Shown one piece after another: positions 1 to 10,984 of a stretch of DNA of 39,110 nt. The notes under the pieces were generated by a model that worked only from the letters and a program-made list of their open reading frames with translations, did no database searches and had not been told where the DNA came from. The stretch spans positions 1 to 39,110 of the forward strand of contig JAUCBJ010002450.1 of assembly GCA_032718475.1 (NCBI GenBank), written 5' to 3'. Numbering within the stretch: position 1 is the stretch's first letter; each line of letters begins with the position of its first letter. Source of the DNA: Nemertoderma westbladi (taxonomy: Eukaryota > Xenacoelomorpha > Nemertodermatida > Nemertodermatidae). A program made the translations under genes and the position numbers.

Positions 1-901
1 AGTTTTCAGAATGTACTACAGTAAATAAAATAATTAATAAAATAGGGAATTTCCGGGAAATGTATAGGAAATTTCCGGAAAAATGTATATAGGAAATTTC
101 CTGACTCACATTTCCTACTAATACTGTATATTTACATCTACTGTACATTCAAGGTATTTGCAATATGTAAATATACTGTATTGAAAAGTTATGGTAATGA
201 AAACGAGAGTAAATGTGACTTTCAGTATAGTAGGCCTATAGACTTTCGAGAAGTGCTCGGTGCCGTATATGCAGTCGAGCCCAGAACCCACAACACTGAC
301 CCGGCCCCAGGCCACCCACCATTCTAATTCCGGCCCTCCTGCCTAGCTCTACAGATCTAGAGGTCCACGAGTTGGCAATTTGTATCTCAGTAAGGGAAGT
401 GTAACTGGCTATTATTTTTGGTAGAGTCTGTGATTGGTGATGCGCCCTAGATGTACCGGTGTCACAGGGAAATCACCCCCCCCCCCCCCCCCCCCCCCCT
501 GCTAGAACTTGCTCCCTGGGGCATAATTTCCTAGGAAATTATGTCCCCCCGTACAATTTTTCCTAGGAAATTTAACCCGGGGTGCATTTTCTCCTTAGTA
601 AATCATGCCCCCAAACCCCCTCAGGAAAATTTGCCCCCCTCAAAAGACTGGAAGCTGGTACGATACCGGTAGCCTCTTCCAATCTGCCAACTGGTTATAG
701 TTGGAAGGATACAGTAGTAGATGCGAAGGTACTGAAACTGAGGCACGGTATGTAGAAGAGGGTTCTTGTTACTTTGGTTTGTCTTGTTACCGTTGTTTCA
801 ACCGTTTCTAATTGTCATTCTACAGCTGCGTACCGGTACCTACAGTATTTCTTGACTGCCTGATTTTTTTGGTTATACTGTAGAGTGACTACTGATATGA
901 T
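1..901. other. AT-rich non-coding DNA with short palindromic motifs
   Basis: No coding region is supported; the few open frames are short and start without ATG. Positions 38-118 hold three loose copies of a GGAAATTTCCGG-like palindrome. Positions 528-640 hold related copies (TTTCCTAGGAAA) among C-rich stretches. These look like decayed repeats and no function is assigned. Confidence 0.6.
476..499. repeat. poly-C tract (24 C)
   Basis: A homopolymer run of 24 C. Similar C runs occur at 2906-2922 and near 33876, and a G run at 17756-17772. Such runs are prone to length error in assemblies, so the exact length is uncertain. Confidence 0.9.
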
Positions 902-1037
902 CGTTTATTGTTTCGCTTAGAAAAGCCGGCCTGTGTAACCTGCTTCTTTCCCTAAATTGGTAAAGTAGCCGTTTATTGTTTTGGTTAGAAAAGCCTGCCT
1001 CTGTAACATGCTCCTTTCCTTCAATTGGTTTATGACG
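902..1037. repeat. two-copy direct repeat, period 68 bp
   Basis: The segment starting CGTTTATTGTTT at 902 recurs at 970 with the same order of blocks (AGAAAAGCC, TGTAAC, CTTTCC, AATTGG). A more diverged third copy may lie near 2510-2555 (GTTTTGGTTATAAAA followed by AGTAACCTGCTCC). It looks like decayed dispersed repeat DNA. Confidence 0.65.
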
Positions 1038-1295
1038 TGTGTTACTTATTTATGAAAAAAAATGTTTATGAAAAAACAATTGTAAAGTGTTTCATAAAAT
1101 AAGCGGTATAGGCCCTACAGTATATAAAAGTGTTTCATACAACGGTCCCCAAAGTAATGGTTGGTGTTGGTTTGGTAGTTTGGTATGGAGTCTCGTTCAT
1201 AGGCAGATAGGCTGGGTTCAATTATGCATACAATCTCAGATCAGACAGTCTTCAATAAAAAGTTTAATTCAGGAGGGGGGCATATTTTCCTGTTA

Positions 1296-1454
1296 CACCG
1301 GGTACGGGTAGGCCCTACGGGTACGGGTACGGGTAGGCCCTACGGGTACGGGTAGGCCCTACGGGTACGGGTGTACAGGTACGCGTACGGGTGGTACGGG
1401 TATGGGTGGTACGGGTACGGTACGGGTATGGGTACAGGTACGGATACGGGTACA
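1296..1454. repeat. GGGTAC-based minisatellite
   Basis: Tandem, imperfect hexamers GGGTAC are interspersed with GGTAGGCCCTAC blocks and later GGTACGGGTAT variants. The array is about 160 bp and strongly strand-asymmetric (G-rich on +). It is not the animal telomere repeat TTAGGG. Confidence 0.85.
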
Positions 1455-2197
1455 AACCCATCTATGAATGCAATGGCTGAACATTATTGAATCGCTGAGC
1501 GGCACACAGTAACCTCGTAACATTGCAGTGGAGCAGCAAACGAAAAATATACGAAAATATAAAAAGTGCTACAGTTACAGTTGGAAATCGCTTCCTACAA
1601 AATGGATTCACTTATTGTTTTAATTTTATACTGTAACTAAATACATAGCTTAATTGCACTTTGATCAGAGTTAATTTATATAATTGATTATTTTCCATAA
1701 AGCAGTTAAAATTTATGAGGCATTGATATATTGTTACACAAACAATCCCTCTTGTGCTGCTACAGTGTGTACGAAAGCTACGTTAACGAAACTTATAATA
1801 GTGGGAGCGGCCACACGAGAATCAAATCATAGAATAATGTTGGATTGCAGGCTGGTTTGGTTATAAATAAAATATAATTTGAATGGCAATGAAAATTACT
1901 GACTGACTTACTGTATGCCTCGAAATTGGGTGAGAATTACTACAGTACTAAGCCATCCAATTATGTTGCGCCCAATCAATATTATTATTCATCTTATGAT
2001 TTACGATGGTGTTAGGGGCATAGGGAGGTGTGGTTGACTTCGCTGGCAATTATTGTGGAAGAGCTACGCATCAGGTATGAAATACACTACAAGGTAATAA
2101 TGTTTGACTAAACAGTACAGGAGGCCTACAGTAGTATAATGACATCTGAAGTAAATTGACAACTTCGAATTTCTTGCACTGTGGCGCAACATATGTT
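1455..2197. other. non-coding, nothing recognised
   Basis: AT-rich sequence. The only sizeable open frame (about 60 codons near 1684-1866) starts without an ATG and resembles no family I know. I see no RNA gene or element ends here. Confidence 0.5.
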
Positions 2198-2939
2198 CAG
2201 TGGCGTAGCCAGGATTGCGGGAAGGGGAGGAATAGAAAACTGTGAACTATGCAAGGAGACAAATTGCCGAGCGATGCGAGCGAAATTTTGTTTTGAGTTA
2301 TTTAACGTTTAAAATTTAAATCTACATACAGTATGTATTTATTGAGGGGCCTTCTCATAAATTACGTCACGGCCAATATAATGGGGAGGGGAGGGGTCGG
2401 TGAGTTTGTGACGAACCCTGTGAGCAGTACAGATAGTGGCTTTGATTGCAAGTGATAAATATGATCTTCAGCACAAATTGACCGCAAGTGAAATAAAGTT
2501 TCATTTAATGTTTTGGTTATAAAATTTCGACACAGTAACCTGCTCCTTGCTCTTAGCGATCTTATACATAGAATATTCTTCATTATTTAAAGGCTTTATA
2601 CTTTAGGCCATCCCCGACGGGAGGGGGAGACAATGAAGGAAAAAGAGGAATGAAAAGTGTCAAGGGTATAGTCCTAGCTCAACCCTTTATTACTCCTTTA
2701 GAAGTGCAGTAGGTACAGCACTTTGCTGGGATTCAAACATTTCATTTTGGGCAATTATTGGTCGCTGAGATAATAAGAAATTGCTGGGAATGATAATTAT
2801 GATAATATATATAAGCGCTATTAAAGCGCCACTCATTTTTTATAATTCGTATAATGTGTTCAGGTTTTCTTGTCAATAAGGGGGGAATCAATCCCTGGAT
2901 CATAACCCCCCCCCCCCCCCCCTTCAGGTTACGCCACTG
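2198..2939. mobile_element. MITE-like element with CAGTGGCGTAGCC terminal inverted repeats
   Basis: The left end CAGTGGCGTAGCC (2198-2210) matches, at 12 of 13 bases, the reverse complement of the right end GGTTACGCCACTG (2927-2939). The interior is non-coding and ends in a run of 17 C beside the right terminus. Flanking 8-mers agree at only 5 of 8 positions, so a target duplication is at best decayed. TIRs of this sort are widespread in non-autonomous hAT-like elements, but the superfamily is inferred. Confidence 0.6.
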
Positions 2940-3603
2940 GCTATATTATAATTAAGTTTGGATTGAAGTTTCGCTACACTACGTCCGCTTCGCGGAACTC
3001 CGCTGCGCTCCACTACAGCCCTCTGGCATGATTCCCCATACCTCCCGACTTTTTATGTGGGATTGTTTTAATTAAATGTTCTAGAAAAAACTGTTCTATA
3101 ACAAAAATATTTATCAATATTGATAACTAACGCGTGTTCTATAATATTTATTAAAAAAAGGTAGAAAAAACGTGCTAGTATAAAAAATAAAAAATGTGTA
3201 TTATTATTTATCAGTTGTATTATTACATATTTATCAAAATTGATAATTAGTTAATAGACTAGAACTAGAACAATTAGCTAATCTGCTAGCTATTATTTCA
3301 AAAATTATCGTTGGAGTGTTTGAGTTTGGATAATCTGTGCTATAGGACTATTGTCATTTATTAACGTTGAATATCATTAGTAACTAAATAATTGTTATTT
3401 AATGTAGCTACTGTAGTATGTTTAATGTTAGCTAGAGTTTTTCAATGGTAGATAGTGTTTCTGAAAAACATGTTTTTAATATTTTTGGGTGATTTTTGTT
3501 ACCGTATTGATTTATGTTGAGAAACACTATTTGTTCCATAGAACATTAGCTAATTACTAATTTATTGTTATAACAATATTGTTATTATTGTTATTGTTTT
3601 AAG
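2940..3603. other. AT-rich intergenic DNA
   Basis: Mostly A/T, with repeated TTATCAATATTGATAA-like palindromic words around 3105-3250. I see no gene, RNA or element boundary. Confidence 0.5.
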
Positions 3604-3845
3604 GGCGGGGTAGCTCATTTGGTTGAGCGCCGGGCCTGCAATCTATTGGTTGTAGGTTCAGCCCCGCCAGGGTCCACTCAGCCTTTCATCCACTGGGGTC
3701 GATAAAATGAGTACCAGTTAATTAACTGGGAGCAAATCTTGGGATAGGAGTAGCGCCCACCCCTACCCTCGGGTAGCAGCTATCGAAAGAGGAGCCTTCG
3801 GGTCGCCTCCGGCTTCGGCCGACTGTTTGCTTTTGCTTGCTTGTT
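3604..3845 (+). mobile_element. tRNA-derived SINE
   Basis: The head resembles a tRNA. A 7-nt segment at 3604-3610 (GGCGGGG) is exactly complementary to 3662-3668 (CCCCGCC). It is followed by an A-box-like TAGCTCATTTGGTTGAGC and a B-box-like GTAGGTTCAGCCCC. The T-arm is shortened, so this is not a functional tRNA. The body contains TTTCATCCACTGGGGTCGAT and AAATGAGTACCAG, a module I know from SINE central domains in several invertebrates, notably cephalopods. The 3' end is uncertain; the LINE insertion starts about 75 bp further on. Confidence 0.7.
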
Positions 3846-3910
3846 ATTTCAACTAGTTCCTTACTCCTCCCCACTAAATGTCAGTGGGGATGATTAATTG
3901 TACAGTAGGC

Positions 3911-3920
3911 AGTACATTAG
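3911..3920. repeat. target-site duplication of LINE, left copy
   Basis: AGTACATTAG, repeated exactly at 7154-7163, brackets the LINE insertion. Confidence 0.8.
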
Positions 3921-5640
3921 TAATGCGGAGGTCCGGCCACTAGAGGCCAGTGGAATTACTGGACACAATCGGCCTCACAGGCGTCAGTTAACTCCTGACC
4001 GGCTGCCTGTCTCACCCCCTACTGGAGAGAGAGCGGCAAACAATTCGTTGAGTCCCTTTCCTGATGACCTTTCTGGCCCAAACCCTGGGTCACCAGGGAG
4101 GCCAGATTGTGATGGGGAGAGGGATTCTGGAGTTGGAGGCTACTCTCATGTTCCACCCCGACCAACAAAGCCTTTGGTGAATCTGAGGCAAGTCACTAGA
4201 CTAGCCTCAGTAAACACCCTAACACTCGGGTCCCCAATGCGACAAGGTGAGCTGACTGCCTTGGCAGATAAGCTTTCTCTTAGCGCAGTGGGTGTTCAAG
4301 AGCACCGAATGCAGACTGGACAGACTGATGAGGTTCTGATTAAGGACATGGGGGCGGTTGGCGACTCGCCCTCGCGTCAGCAGATGATAGTGGCAATGGT
4401 GGAATTGGTCTATTGATGAATCCAACTGCACATGCAGCATTGGACAAAATAGACCAAATCTCTAACCGCATCATCCGTTGCCACTTCTCATGCTCTGGAA
4501 GACTGGCTAAGAAGTTTCCTAAGGTGGTTCTGATTGTGTGCTACTCTCCAACTAGTGTTGCCCCTGTAGAGGAGGTGGAAAATTTCTACCACAATCTACA
4601 AGCAGCTACTGATGGAGTGGATCAGCATGCATTCTTAACATTCCTGGGAGACTTTAATGCAAGTCTGCATCAATCACCTACATCGCCCTGGGTCTATAGC
4701 AATAGTGTTAACCGAAATTCTGTCCATCTTCAGGATTTTATCTCTGGAAATGGATTGTTTTCGGCTGGAACCCAGTTCAAGAAGCGAACTGGAAAGCTAT
4801 GGACTCATAGTGGACCCAGTGGTCACAAGTCCCAGATAGACCATATTCTGTTTCGTAGGAAATACAGGAGCTCTATACAAGACTGTAATGCATTTACACT
4901 TCGACCCTTCTCCAGTGATCATCGCCTTATTGTGGCCAAGGTAAGACTTAGTCTGCGTGCTAGCAGAACAACGAAATCTGCCTTGCCGCGGCATGACTGG
5001 TCCTCTCTGTTGCAACAGCCAAGTTTGAGATCCAGCTTCACACTACAGCTGAGCAACAGGTAGGAGGCTCTTGCCTCTGAGGCGGCAGATCACTGTGAGG
5101 GCTATACTGCCTTTACAGAAGCAGTTAAGTTAGCAGCTGCAGAAACAGTTCCTGTATACCCTCGAAACAGAAAAAGGGCCCCCTGGACTGACAACAAAAT
5201 TCAGAAGTGCCGAAATGACCTTCATAAGGCGCAGAAAGAGTCCCGACTCAAACAGACTACAGCGGCCAAGAATGCAGTTAAGGCTGCATCTAGGTCCCTG
5301 AACAGGCAGTACTCTGTTAATCTACAGGAGCTAATAAACCAACAGGTTGATGCCATCAATGATGCTGACGACAGCAGGCAATCATCCCAGGCATGGAAAT
5401 CAATCAATCTGCTTACTGGGCGGAAAAGCCAACCAACCACCAAGGTTAAGGCTGAATCACCAGCCGATCGCCTCAATGGTTGGAAAGCCCACTTTGAAAA
5501 GCTCCTCAATAATGACAGGGTATTGCCTGATAACTTTATAGAAGTAAAAGTGTCTGAGTCTGTACTCCCAGATATTCCCATTGGCGATATCTCCTTTGCA
5601 GAAGTGAAGGCTGCTGCAAAGAATCCAATCGTGCCAGTGG
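3921..5640 (+). pseudogene. LINE endonuclease domain and linker (broken)
   Basis: The first open stretch ends with an endonuclease start (AVGVQEHRM, the usual L-Q-E-H-R motif) and is then lost to a frameshift near 4365-4385. The domain continues in another frame with SGNGGIGLLMN, the catalytic GDFNA (about 4650) and SDHRLI (about 4915). A TAG at 5061-5063 interrupts the frame, but the same frame continues open to 5643 with a helical linker typical of the region before the reverse transcriptase. The endonuclease nicks target DNA to prime reverse transcription. Motif identity is good; the lesions make it non-functional. Confidence 0.8.
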
Positions 5641-7112
5641 AGTAGATGGTGTTAAAATACCTGAGTGTTTAAAGCTCATCTATCCCATCATAGTAGACAA
5701 TTATGTACCGAACAACAAGAGTCCCCACAAGAAATGAAAACAAATAAGTTGGTGCCAGTTCCCAAGAAGGGCAACCTAACACTCTATGGTTCTTTTCGGG
5801 GAATCTCATTGATCTCGATTGCTGCAAAGCTATACAATAGGATTCTATTAAATCGCATCAGGGATCCCATTGAGAGACTGCTCCGTGGAAATCAGAATGG
5901 GTTCCGTAAAGGTCGTGGGACCATGGAGCCCATTTTGGCACCAGGATAATTGAAGAATTATCAAAAAAGAAAGACAGGCATCTGGCTGTTATCTTTGTTG
6001 ACTTCTTCAAGGCCTTTGATTCAGTCTCTCGCTCACGTATGTTCAGCATACTTTCATTATATGGGATTCCTGATGAAATTACTGCAGCAATCAGATCAGT
6101 ATACGATGGTTCGACAACATTTGTGTCTACTGTTGACGGTGACACAGAACCATTTGAAGTGTTATGGGGCGTCCTCCAAGGAGACACACTTGCACCATTC
6201 TTGTTCATTGTTGTGGTTGACTATGTTCTACGCATGTCCTTAGATCATCATAATGATGATGGGGTGATGATAACTCCACCTACTCGCTCCAGAAGTCGAG
6301 TAAATCCTGCCAAGTACCTAACTGATCTAGACTTTGCTGATGACTTAGGAGTACTCTCAGAATCATTAGAGGGAGCCCAACGGCTCCTCAGCTCATTAGA
6401 ACATGCTGCTTCTAGTGTTGGTCTTTTTATTAACTCCAGAAAGTCCAAAATTCTGATCGTTAACTTTGAAAGTCCTCAGCAAGTCTCTGATCGGATGAAC
6501 ATAAGCTCAAAGGATGGTATGCTTGAGCATGTGGACGACTTCTGTAACCTGGGATCATGGATCCGGAAGTCAGGTGAGGAGCTTCGAATACGTAAGGGAA
6601 AGGCATGGGCAGCCTTGAATAGGCTTTCCAGGATTTGGAAGTCACCGAGAATTAATCGGAAACTTAAGGTCCGATTATTTAGAGCAGCAGTAGTTCCAGT
6701 ACTCCTCTACGGGAGTCCATGCTGGGCTCTAACTGCTGAGGACACCAAATCTCTGGATGGCACATTCACAAGAATGCTACGCCGGGTTCATTGTATCAAG
6801 TACAATGCACACATCTCCAACCAGACACTATATAACATTGGAGGTGTCTCATTGGTTCCCCCAAGCTTGACACTAGAACAAAATCGCCTCCGCTTTGCAG
6901 GACATTGCTTTCGCCGTGAGGACCAGCCAGTGCATAATCTTGTACTTTGGCAGCCTCATGGAGTGAATAAGCATGGTGGACAGCCCATAACTTTCTTGAG
7001 ACGCATCTTAAAGGACACTGGCCTTAAAGATGCGGATGATCTAGCAAATGTCATGGGTGATAGGGAGTTGTGGCGGTGCAATTTTGTTGACAAGCCGGCA
7101 CAGCATTCTTAA
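5620..7112 (+). pseudogene. LINE reverse transcriptase domain (broken)
   Basis: The reverse transcriptase motifs are spread over frames. They include SGVDGVKIPECLK (about 5635), LVPVPKKGNL (about 5755) and NQNGFRKGRGT (about 5890). Motif A VDFFKAFDSV lies near 5998-6030, GDTLAPFLF near 6181, and the catalytic box DFADD near 6332. The C-terminal part, 6039-7112, is one open frame of 357 codons with YGSPCWAL and RFAGHCFRR. The enzyme would copy the element's RNA at the nicked target. At least two frameshifts upstream of 6039 disable it. Confidence 0.85.
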
Positions 7113-7138
7113 AAATGCAGCTGCAATGCAGCATGCCG

Positions 7139-7153
7139 ACTAGTAGTAGTAGT
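7139..7153 (+). repeat. (TAG)n tail of the LINE
   Basis: About five TAG units end the LINE directly before its right target-site duplication. Confidence 0.8.
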
Positions 7154-7163
7154 AGTACATTAG
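7154..7163. repeat. target-site duplication of LINE, right copy
   Basis: Exact copy of AGTACATTAG at 3911-3920. Its first three bases could also be read as part of the TAG tail. Confidence 0.8.
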
Positions 7164-8149
7164 ACCCCTGTGGGGAATGGCGGCACCAGATTATCCAGGA
7201 ACAACACCCATCCACTTAGTACGCGATGCCCTGAAGAAGGGACAAGTCGCCCTCAATCCTAGTAGTTTTATTTAAACAATCTTTTTATATTTGTTATAGA
7301 GAACATTAATTATTATAAATGTTATTTTCAAGGCAGCCTAAACGCCGCTGTTTAGACAGGAAACAATTTACGAAATAAATACTAGAATTAAATAAAAGAA
7401 AATAAGTCAATAAATATTTGATCTGAACATTAGTTTTATATTTAGGCCTAATAAATAGCTAAGTCGACATTGAAAAATTTCGTGTGGCAAAAAAGTAGCA
7501 AAATCTAAATAGTACAAAAATTAACTGAAATTAAAAAGTGCTAAAAAATACTACCAAGTTTAAAATTAGTACAACTAGCTGCAATGAAAAAGATACGAGT
7601 GTGATTTGGCGTCTTCTATAAATTTAACTGAGGTTTGAGTATCGAAACATCAGTTCGACTCAGACTCACTCACCGGAGGCACCAGGGCTGTGGCGTTGGT
7701 TTTCCTCACAAAACCACAGCTAAATAGAATAAAGGGCTGAATAAAGACACTATATTCCAAGACATGGTGTATACAACAATTTTTTAATACTTTTTTCTGC
7801 GAGATTTTGCATTTTTTTTACTATGAAAATGTTCTACAACATGTTAGTTATGAATATGAACAACAAATAATATGTTCTAGAGCAAATAAATATATTTTAT
7901 TATAGAACATATTTTTTAAAAATACTGTGATATATAAAAATTTATATTATGTGATCGTTATATAAACCTTTCTCAACACTACATCATCAACTACTGTATA
8001 TCAAATCATTATACTGTAATATCAACAACATACAATATGAACACCGTGAACACTAATTAACATAAAATAAATAGACCTCTTTAATCCAAAATGTTTCCTT
8101 GAGATAAATAAAAACAATACGCATCATTATTTACAACTTTCATTAATTG
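7164..8149. other. intergenic / 5' flank of the E2 gene
   Basis: No gene is seen. Two AATAAA hexamers lie close together near 7728-7745. The last 400 bp are very AT-rich. No TATA box or initiator can be assigned to the downstream gene with confidence. An in-frame TAA at 8144-8146 sits two codons upstream of the first ATG of that gene. Confidence 0.5.
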
Positions 8150-8811
8150 ATGGGTGGACCTGGGCTCAACGCCAGCAAGGCTACGGCGTTTAAACGAATA
8201 GCCAATGAGTTGGAGGAGATAACCAAAGACCCACCTGGGGGATGCAGTGCGGGACCAGTGACGGACGACGATTTAATGTTATGGCACGGCACGGTGATTG
8301 GGCCCGACGATACTCCCTATGCTAACGGGATATTTCGATTAAAGATACAGTTCCCTGATCAATACCCGATGAAACCTCCGAAAATTCGTTTTCTTACTAA
8401 GATATTCCACTGCAATGTCTCTACAGATTCCGGGATGATTTGTCTGGACATTCTAGATGAGGCATGGAACCCCATTCTGACGATCAGTAAGATGCTACTC
8501 TCTATTTTGTCTCTGTTTACGGACCCCAACACGGATGACCCGTTGGAACCCGATATCGCGTATCTGTTCATCTCGGATCGGACTGCGCACGACGCGGAGG
8601 CGCGTGTCTGGACGTTGATGTACGCCAAGGGCACGACCGGTACAGGGCAAGGCGACGATGGGGACCTCTTGCATACATCTGGCGATGATTCGGACGACAG
8701 CAGCGGCAGTACCGGTGTCTATAGGATCGCCGAAAGGAGAAGCGTCAGTGATATTCGGACAGAGTTTGATGACGTGGATAACGATGAAGTTGAGGAGACC
8801 ACAGAAGGAAG
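8150..8811 (+). CDS. ubiquitin-conjugating enzyme E2 (UBE2D-like), exon 1
   Basis: The first ATG after an in-frame TAA is at 8150. Residues about 10-161 form a complete UBC fold closest to the UBE2D/E class: DPPGGCSAGP, PMKPPKIRFLTKIFH, GMICLDIL with the catalytic Cys at residue 98, and DPNTDDPLEPDIA. The usual HPN triad reads H87-C88-N89, so the catalytic Asn is kept. An acidic, Ser-rich linker follows. The frame stays open for 10 more codons, but AAG|GTTAGT at 8811/8812 is a strong donor. Splicing to the acceptor at 10984 joins AG + T into a Ser codon and keeps the frame, giving 342 residues. E2 enzymes carry ubiquitin as a thioester from E1 to E3 ligases. UBE2D proteins normally end after the UBC domain, so the tail is unusual, recalling CDC34/UBE2R in layout only. 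Confidence 0.88.
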
Positions 8812-8968
8812 GTTAGTTTTCTTAAAGAGTTACAAATACATATAACACAATGTAATAAATAAATATTACGAGAAACACATAGCAAAAACTGTGATTTACA
8901 AAAAATACGGCGATTTACATATGTACTTTGCAGTATAGCTTTAAAGAAAATCGTATAGAACTCAATAT

Positions 8969-9337
8969 AGGTCCGTTTCCGCGCAGCTTTTTTTTGAGCT
9001 TCATCTTCATATCAAGCTTTTTTTTGTTAAAACAATTTCTAGAAATTAATTGCTTCAAGATGAATCTGAGAATTTTCGAATTCTAAAACCTAAAATATAG
9101 AATAAAGCTCCAAAAAAGCTTGAAAAAAAGCTTGAAAAAAGCTAAAAAAAAAGCTGGGCGAATATCATAATTATCTAATTCTAGAACATTCATATTACAT
9201 CTTAATTTTAACTGAACGTTAGAAAAGACATATCTAGCTTAAAAAAAAAGCTTGAAAAAAGCTCAAAAAAAGCTAGAAAAACAGCTCAAAAAAAGCTCAG
9301 AATACCTCACATAAAAAAGCAGCGCGGAAACGGGCCT
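8969..9337. mobile_element. MITE with about 24-bp terminal inverted repeats
   Basis: The left end AGGTCCGTTTCCGCGCAGCT mirrors the right end, which reads GCGCGGAAACGGGCCT, over about 24 bp with two or three mismatches. TAT flanks both sides, a possible 3-bp target duplication. The interior is made of A-rich and T-rich runs punctuated by AGCTT/AAGCT, giving nested hairpins. It is non-coding and the superfamily is not assigned. Confidence 0.7.
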
Positions 9338-9394
9338 TATGTGTAATAATTATGTTTGATTGTCGGTGTGAAAAAAAATAGAGGCAAGAAATAC

Positions 9395-9540
9395 GGGAGG
9401 ATGGTAAATATTAAAGGGAGGATGGTAAATATTAAAGGGAGGATGGTAAATATTAAAGGGAGGATGGTAAATACAGTAATAAGGGGGATGGTAAATAATA
9501 AATGTGGCTGGTAAATAATAAAGGGGATATTTAATTCTAA
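9395..9540. repeat. 21-bp tandem repeat
   Basis: Four near-identical 21-bp units begin at 9395, 9416, 9437 and 9458 (GGGAGGATGGTAAATATTAA and one further A). Degenerate GATGGTAAATA copies follow to about 9540. The minus-strand open frame over it repeats NIYHPPF and is a by-product of the repeat. Confidence 0.85.
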
Positions 9541-9780
9541 TTACAGAAGTTACGTAAAATTCCGACCGGGACAATTGCGACCGGGAATTTTGCAACCCGG
9601 ACAATTCCGACCCGGAGAATTCTGTAACATGAAAAAATATGACATTTTGAAATAGGTCGCAATTGTCCAGATTCCTTTTAATAAAAAGGAATATTATAGT
9701 GATAGAAATAACAGTTATACTGTACAACATTATCAGGGCCGTCTTAACACTTATTTGATGGGCCTCTAGGCTAATATTGT

Positions 9781-10800
9781 AACCAGTATCCAGTATGATC
9801 GGTATTATTATAAGGCACACTGGACATTTTTTAATTAATGAAATCCGATAATTTCACCCCATTTTCGACCTTAAATGTAATTTAATACCAAATACTGTGT
9901 GCTGGTTGGTTGTTAGGTGTTGACCAATGGCGGCTTGGATGAATCAATTCAGCATCAGCTCAGCAGATCAGTGTACTGGTGTATTACAACAGTACAAGGC
10001 ATGGTCTGATGGTACAGCCTGAAGAGGTAAGGTTAAAGGAATCGGTCCGGTCAGCCGGTACCATAACACTGCTTACACATTACGGTACCTTCGCGTTACA
10101 TTGTAGGCATACACTGTACAGTGAATGACTGCCAGGTGTGGAAGCGCTATCGGCGCCCGGTCCCGGATCCACGGCCACGCACTATCCCGCTCGAGGGGTG
10201 AGCTGGAGAAGACTGAAGTAAAACTAGGAAACCAGCTGCAGTATATCAGTATATTGTGTATTGAGATACATGAATAACAAATAATGATGTGATAAAATCA
10301 GACAATGAAACTAATAACGAACTACCTACAAAACATGACTGACAACCCTACACCGGTAAGTCATCTCAATAACTAAACTGAATGATAACTACTGACTGCG
10401 CCCTGCCCCCAGGACTATATCCCTGACAGCTACCGTACAACCAGCTGTTCACACCCTAGGTGCTAACAAGATACTACTATATCATACCTATACGATTCTA
10501 CATTCAGTAGTATCACATCACACAGGCAAGTGGCGCAGCGCGGCGAGTGTATGTATACAGACAGGTACTGCAGTCCAATGCAGTAACTGCAGTAGGCCTA
10601 CACTCTGACTGTACTGTCCTAATTTGAGCGCCATCTTGTGGTGTTTTGCCATTATTGGATTACCCCTAACCAATCAACAGAGACAGTATTTGGTATTAAA
10701 TTACTTTTAGGGTCGAAAATGGGGCGAAATTATCGGATTTTATTAACTAAAAAATGTAAAGTGTGCCTTCTAATAATACCGATCTCACTGGCTGACTGGA
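9781..10800. mobile_element. foldback element with about 150-bp inverted arms
   Basis: The left arm (about 9781-9932) and right arm (about 10641-10800) are reverse complements over roughly 150 bp. Shared blocks include GATCGGTATTATTA, CCGATAATTTC, CCATTTTCGACC and TTTAATACCAAATACTG. The spacer of about 700 bp is non-coding. No flanking duplication was found, and the arms have diverged by several substitutions and small indels. It is probably a decayed non-autonomous DNA element. Confidence 0.7.
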
Positions 10801-10984
10801 AAGCGAGATTTTATTTAAAGTTTTATAATTTCGATGCTTTCGTTAATAATTTCGTCTTTTTCATTATGTTCGGGTTTTATAACTATCCAAAAAAGTACGG
10901 GATAAAAGTAAATAATAGAGGAGGAGGGTAACTAATTTATTGTAAATAAAATTTGACTGATTAAATAAAAACATTCCATTCCAG

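Larger units (their letters stand above)
3921..7153 (+). mobile_element. non-LTR retrotransposon (RTE-like), near full length, inactivated
   Basis: A 3.2-kb element lies between exact 10-bp direct repeats AGTACATTAG and ends in a (TAG)n tail about 40 bp after the last stop codon. It encodes, in order, an endonuclease/exonuclease/phosphatase-type endonuclease and a reverse transcriptase. The size, the short 3' UTR and the simple-repeat tail fit RTE-like LINEs; the clade is inferred. The frame is broken by a frameshift near 4365-4385, a TAG at 5061-5063, frameshifts near 5615 and 5660, and another near 5935. The copy therefore cannot make its protein. Confidence 0.85.
8812..10984 (+). other. 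intron of the E2 gene
   Basis: A 2173-bp intron bounded by GTTAGT and ATTCCATTCCAG; phase 2 is preserved across it. It is filled with repeats: a MITE at 8969-9337, a 21-bp tandem repeat at 9395-9540 and a foldback element at 9781-10800. The intron model rests on splice consensus, phase and the continuity of acidic composition, not on transcript data. Confidence 0.75.

Noticed and set aside
1296-1454. GGGTAC repeat as an interstitial telomere
   Set aside because: The unit is not TTAGGG or a known animal telomere variant.
9350-9820. Minus-strand open frame with NIYHPPF repeats as a repeat protein
   Set aside because: The repeats follow a 21-bp tandem DNA repeat inside the E2 intron; no start context or domain.
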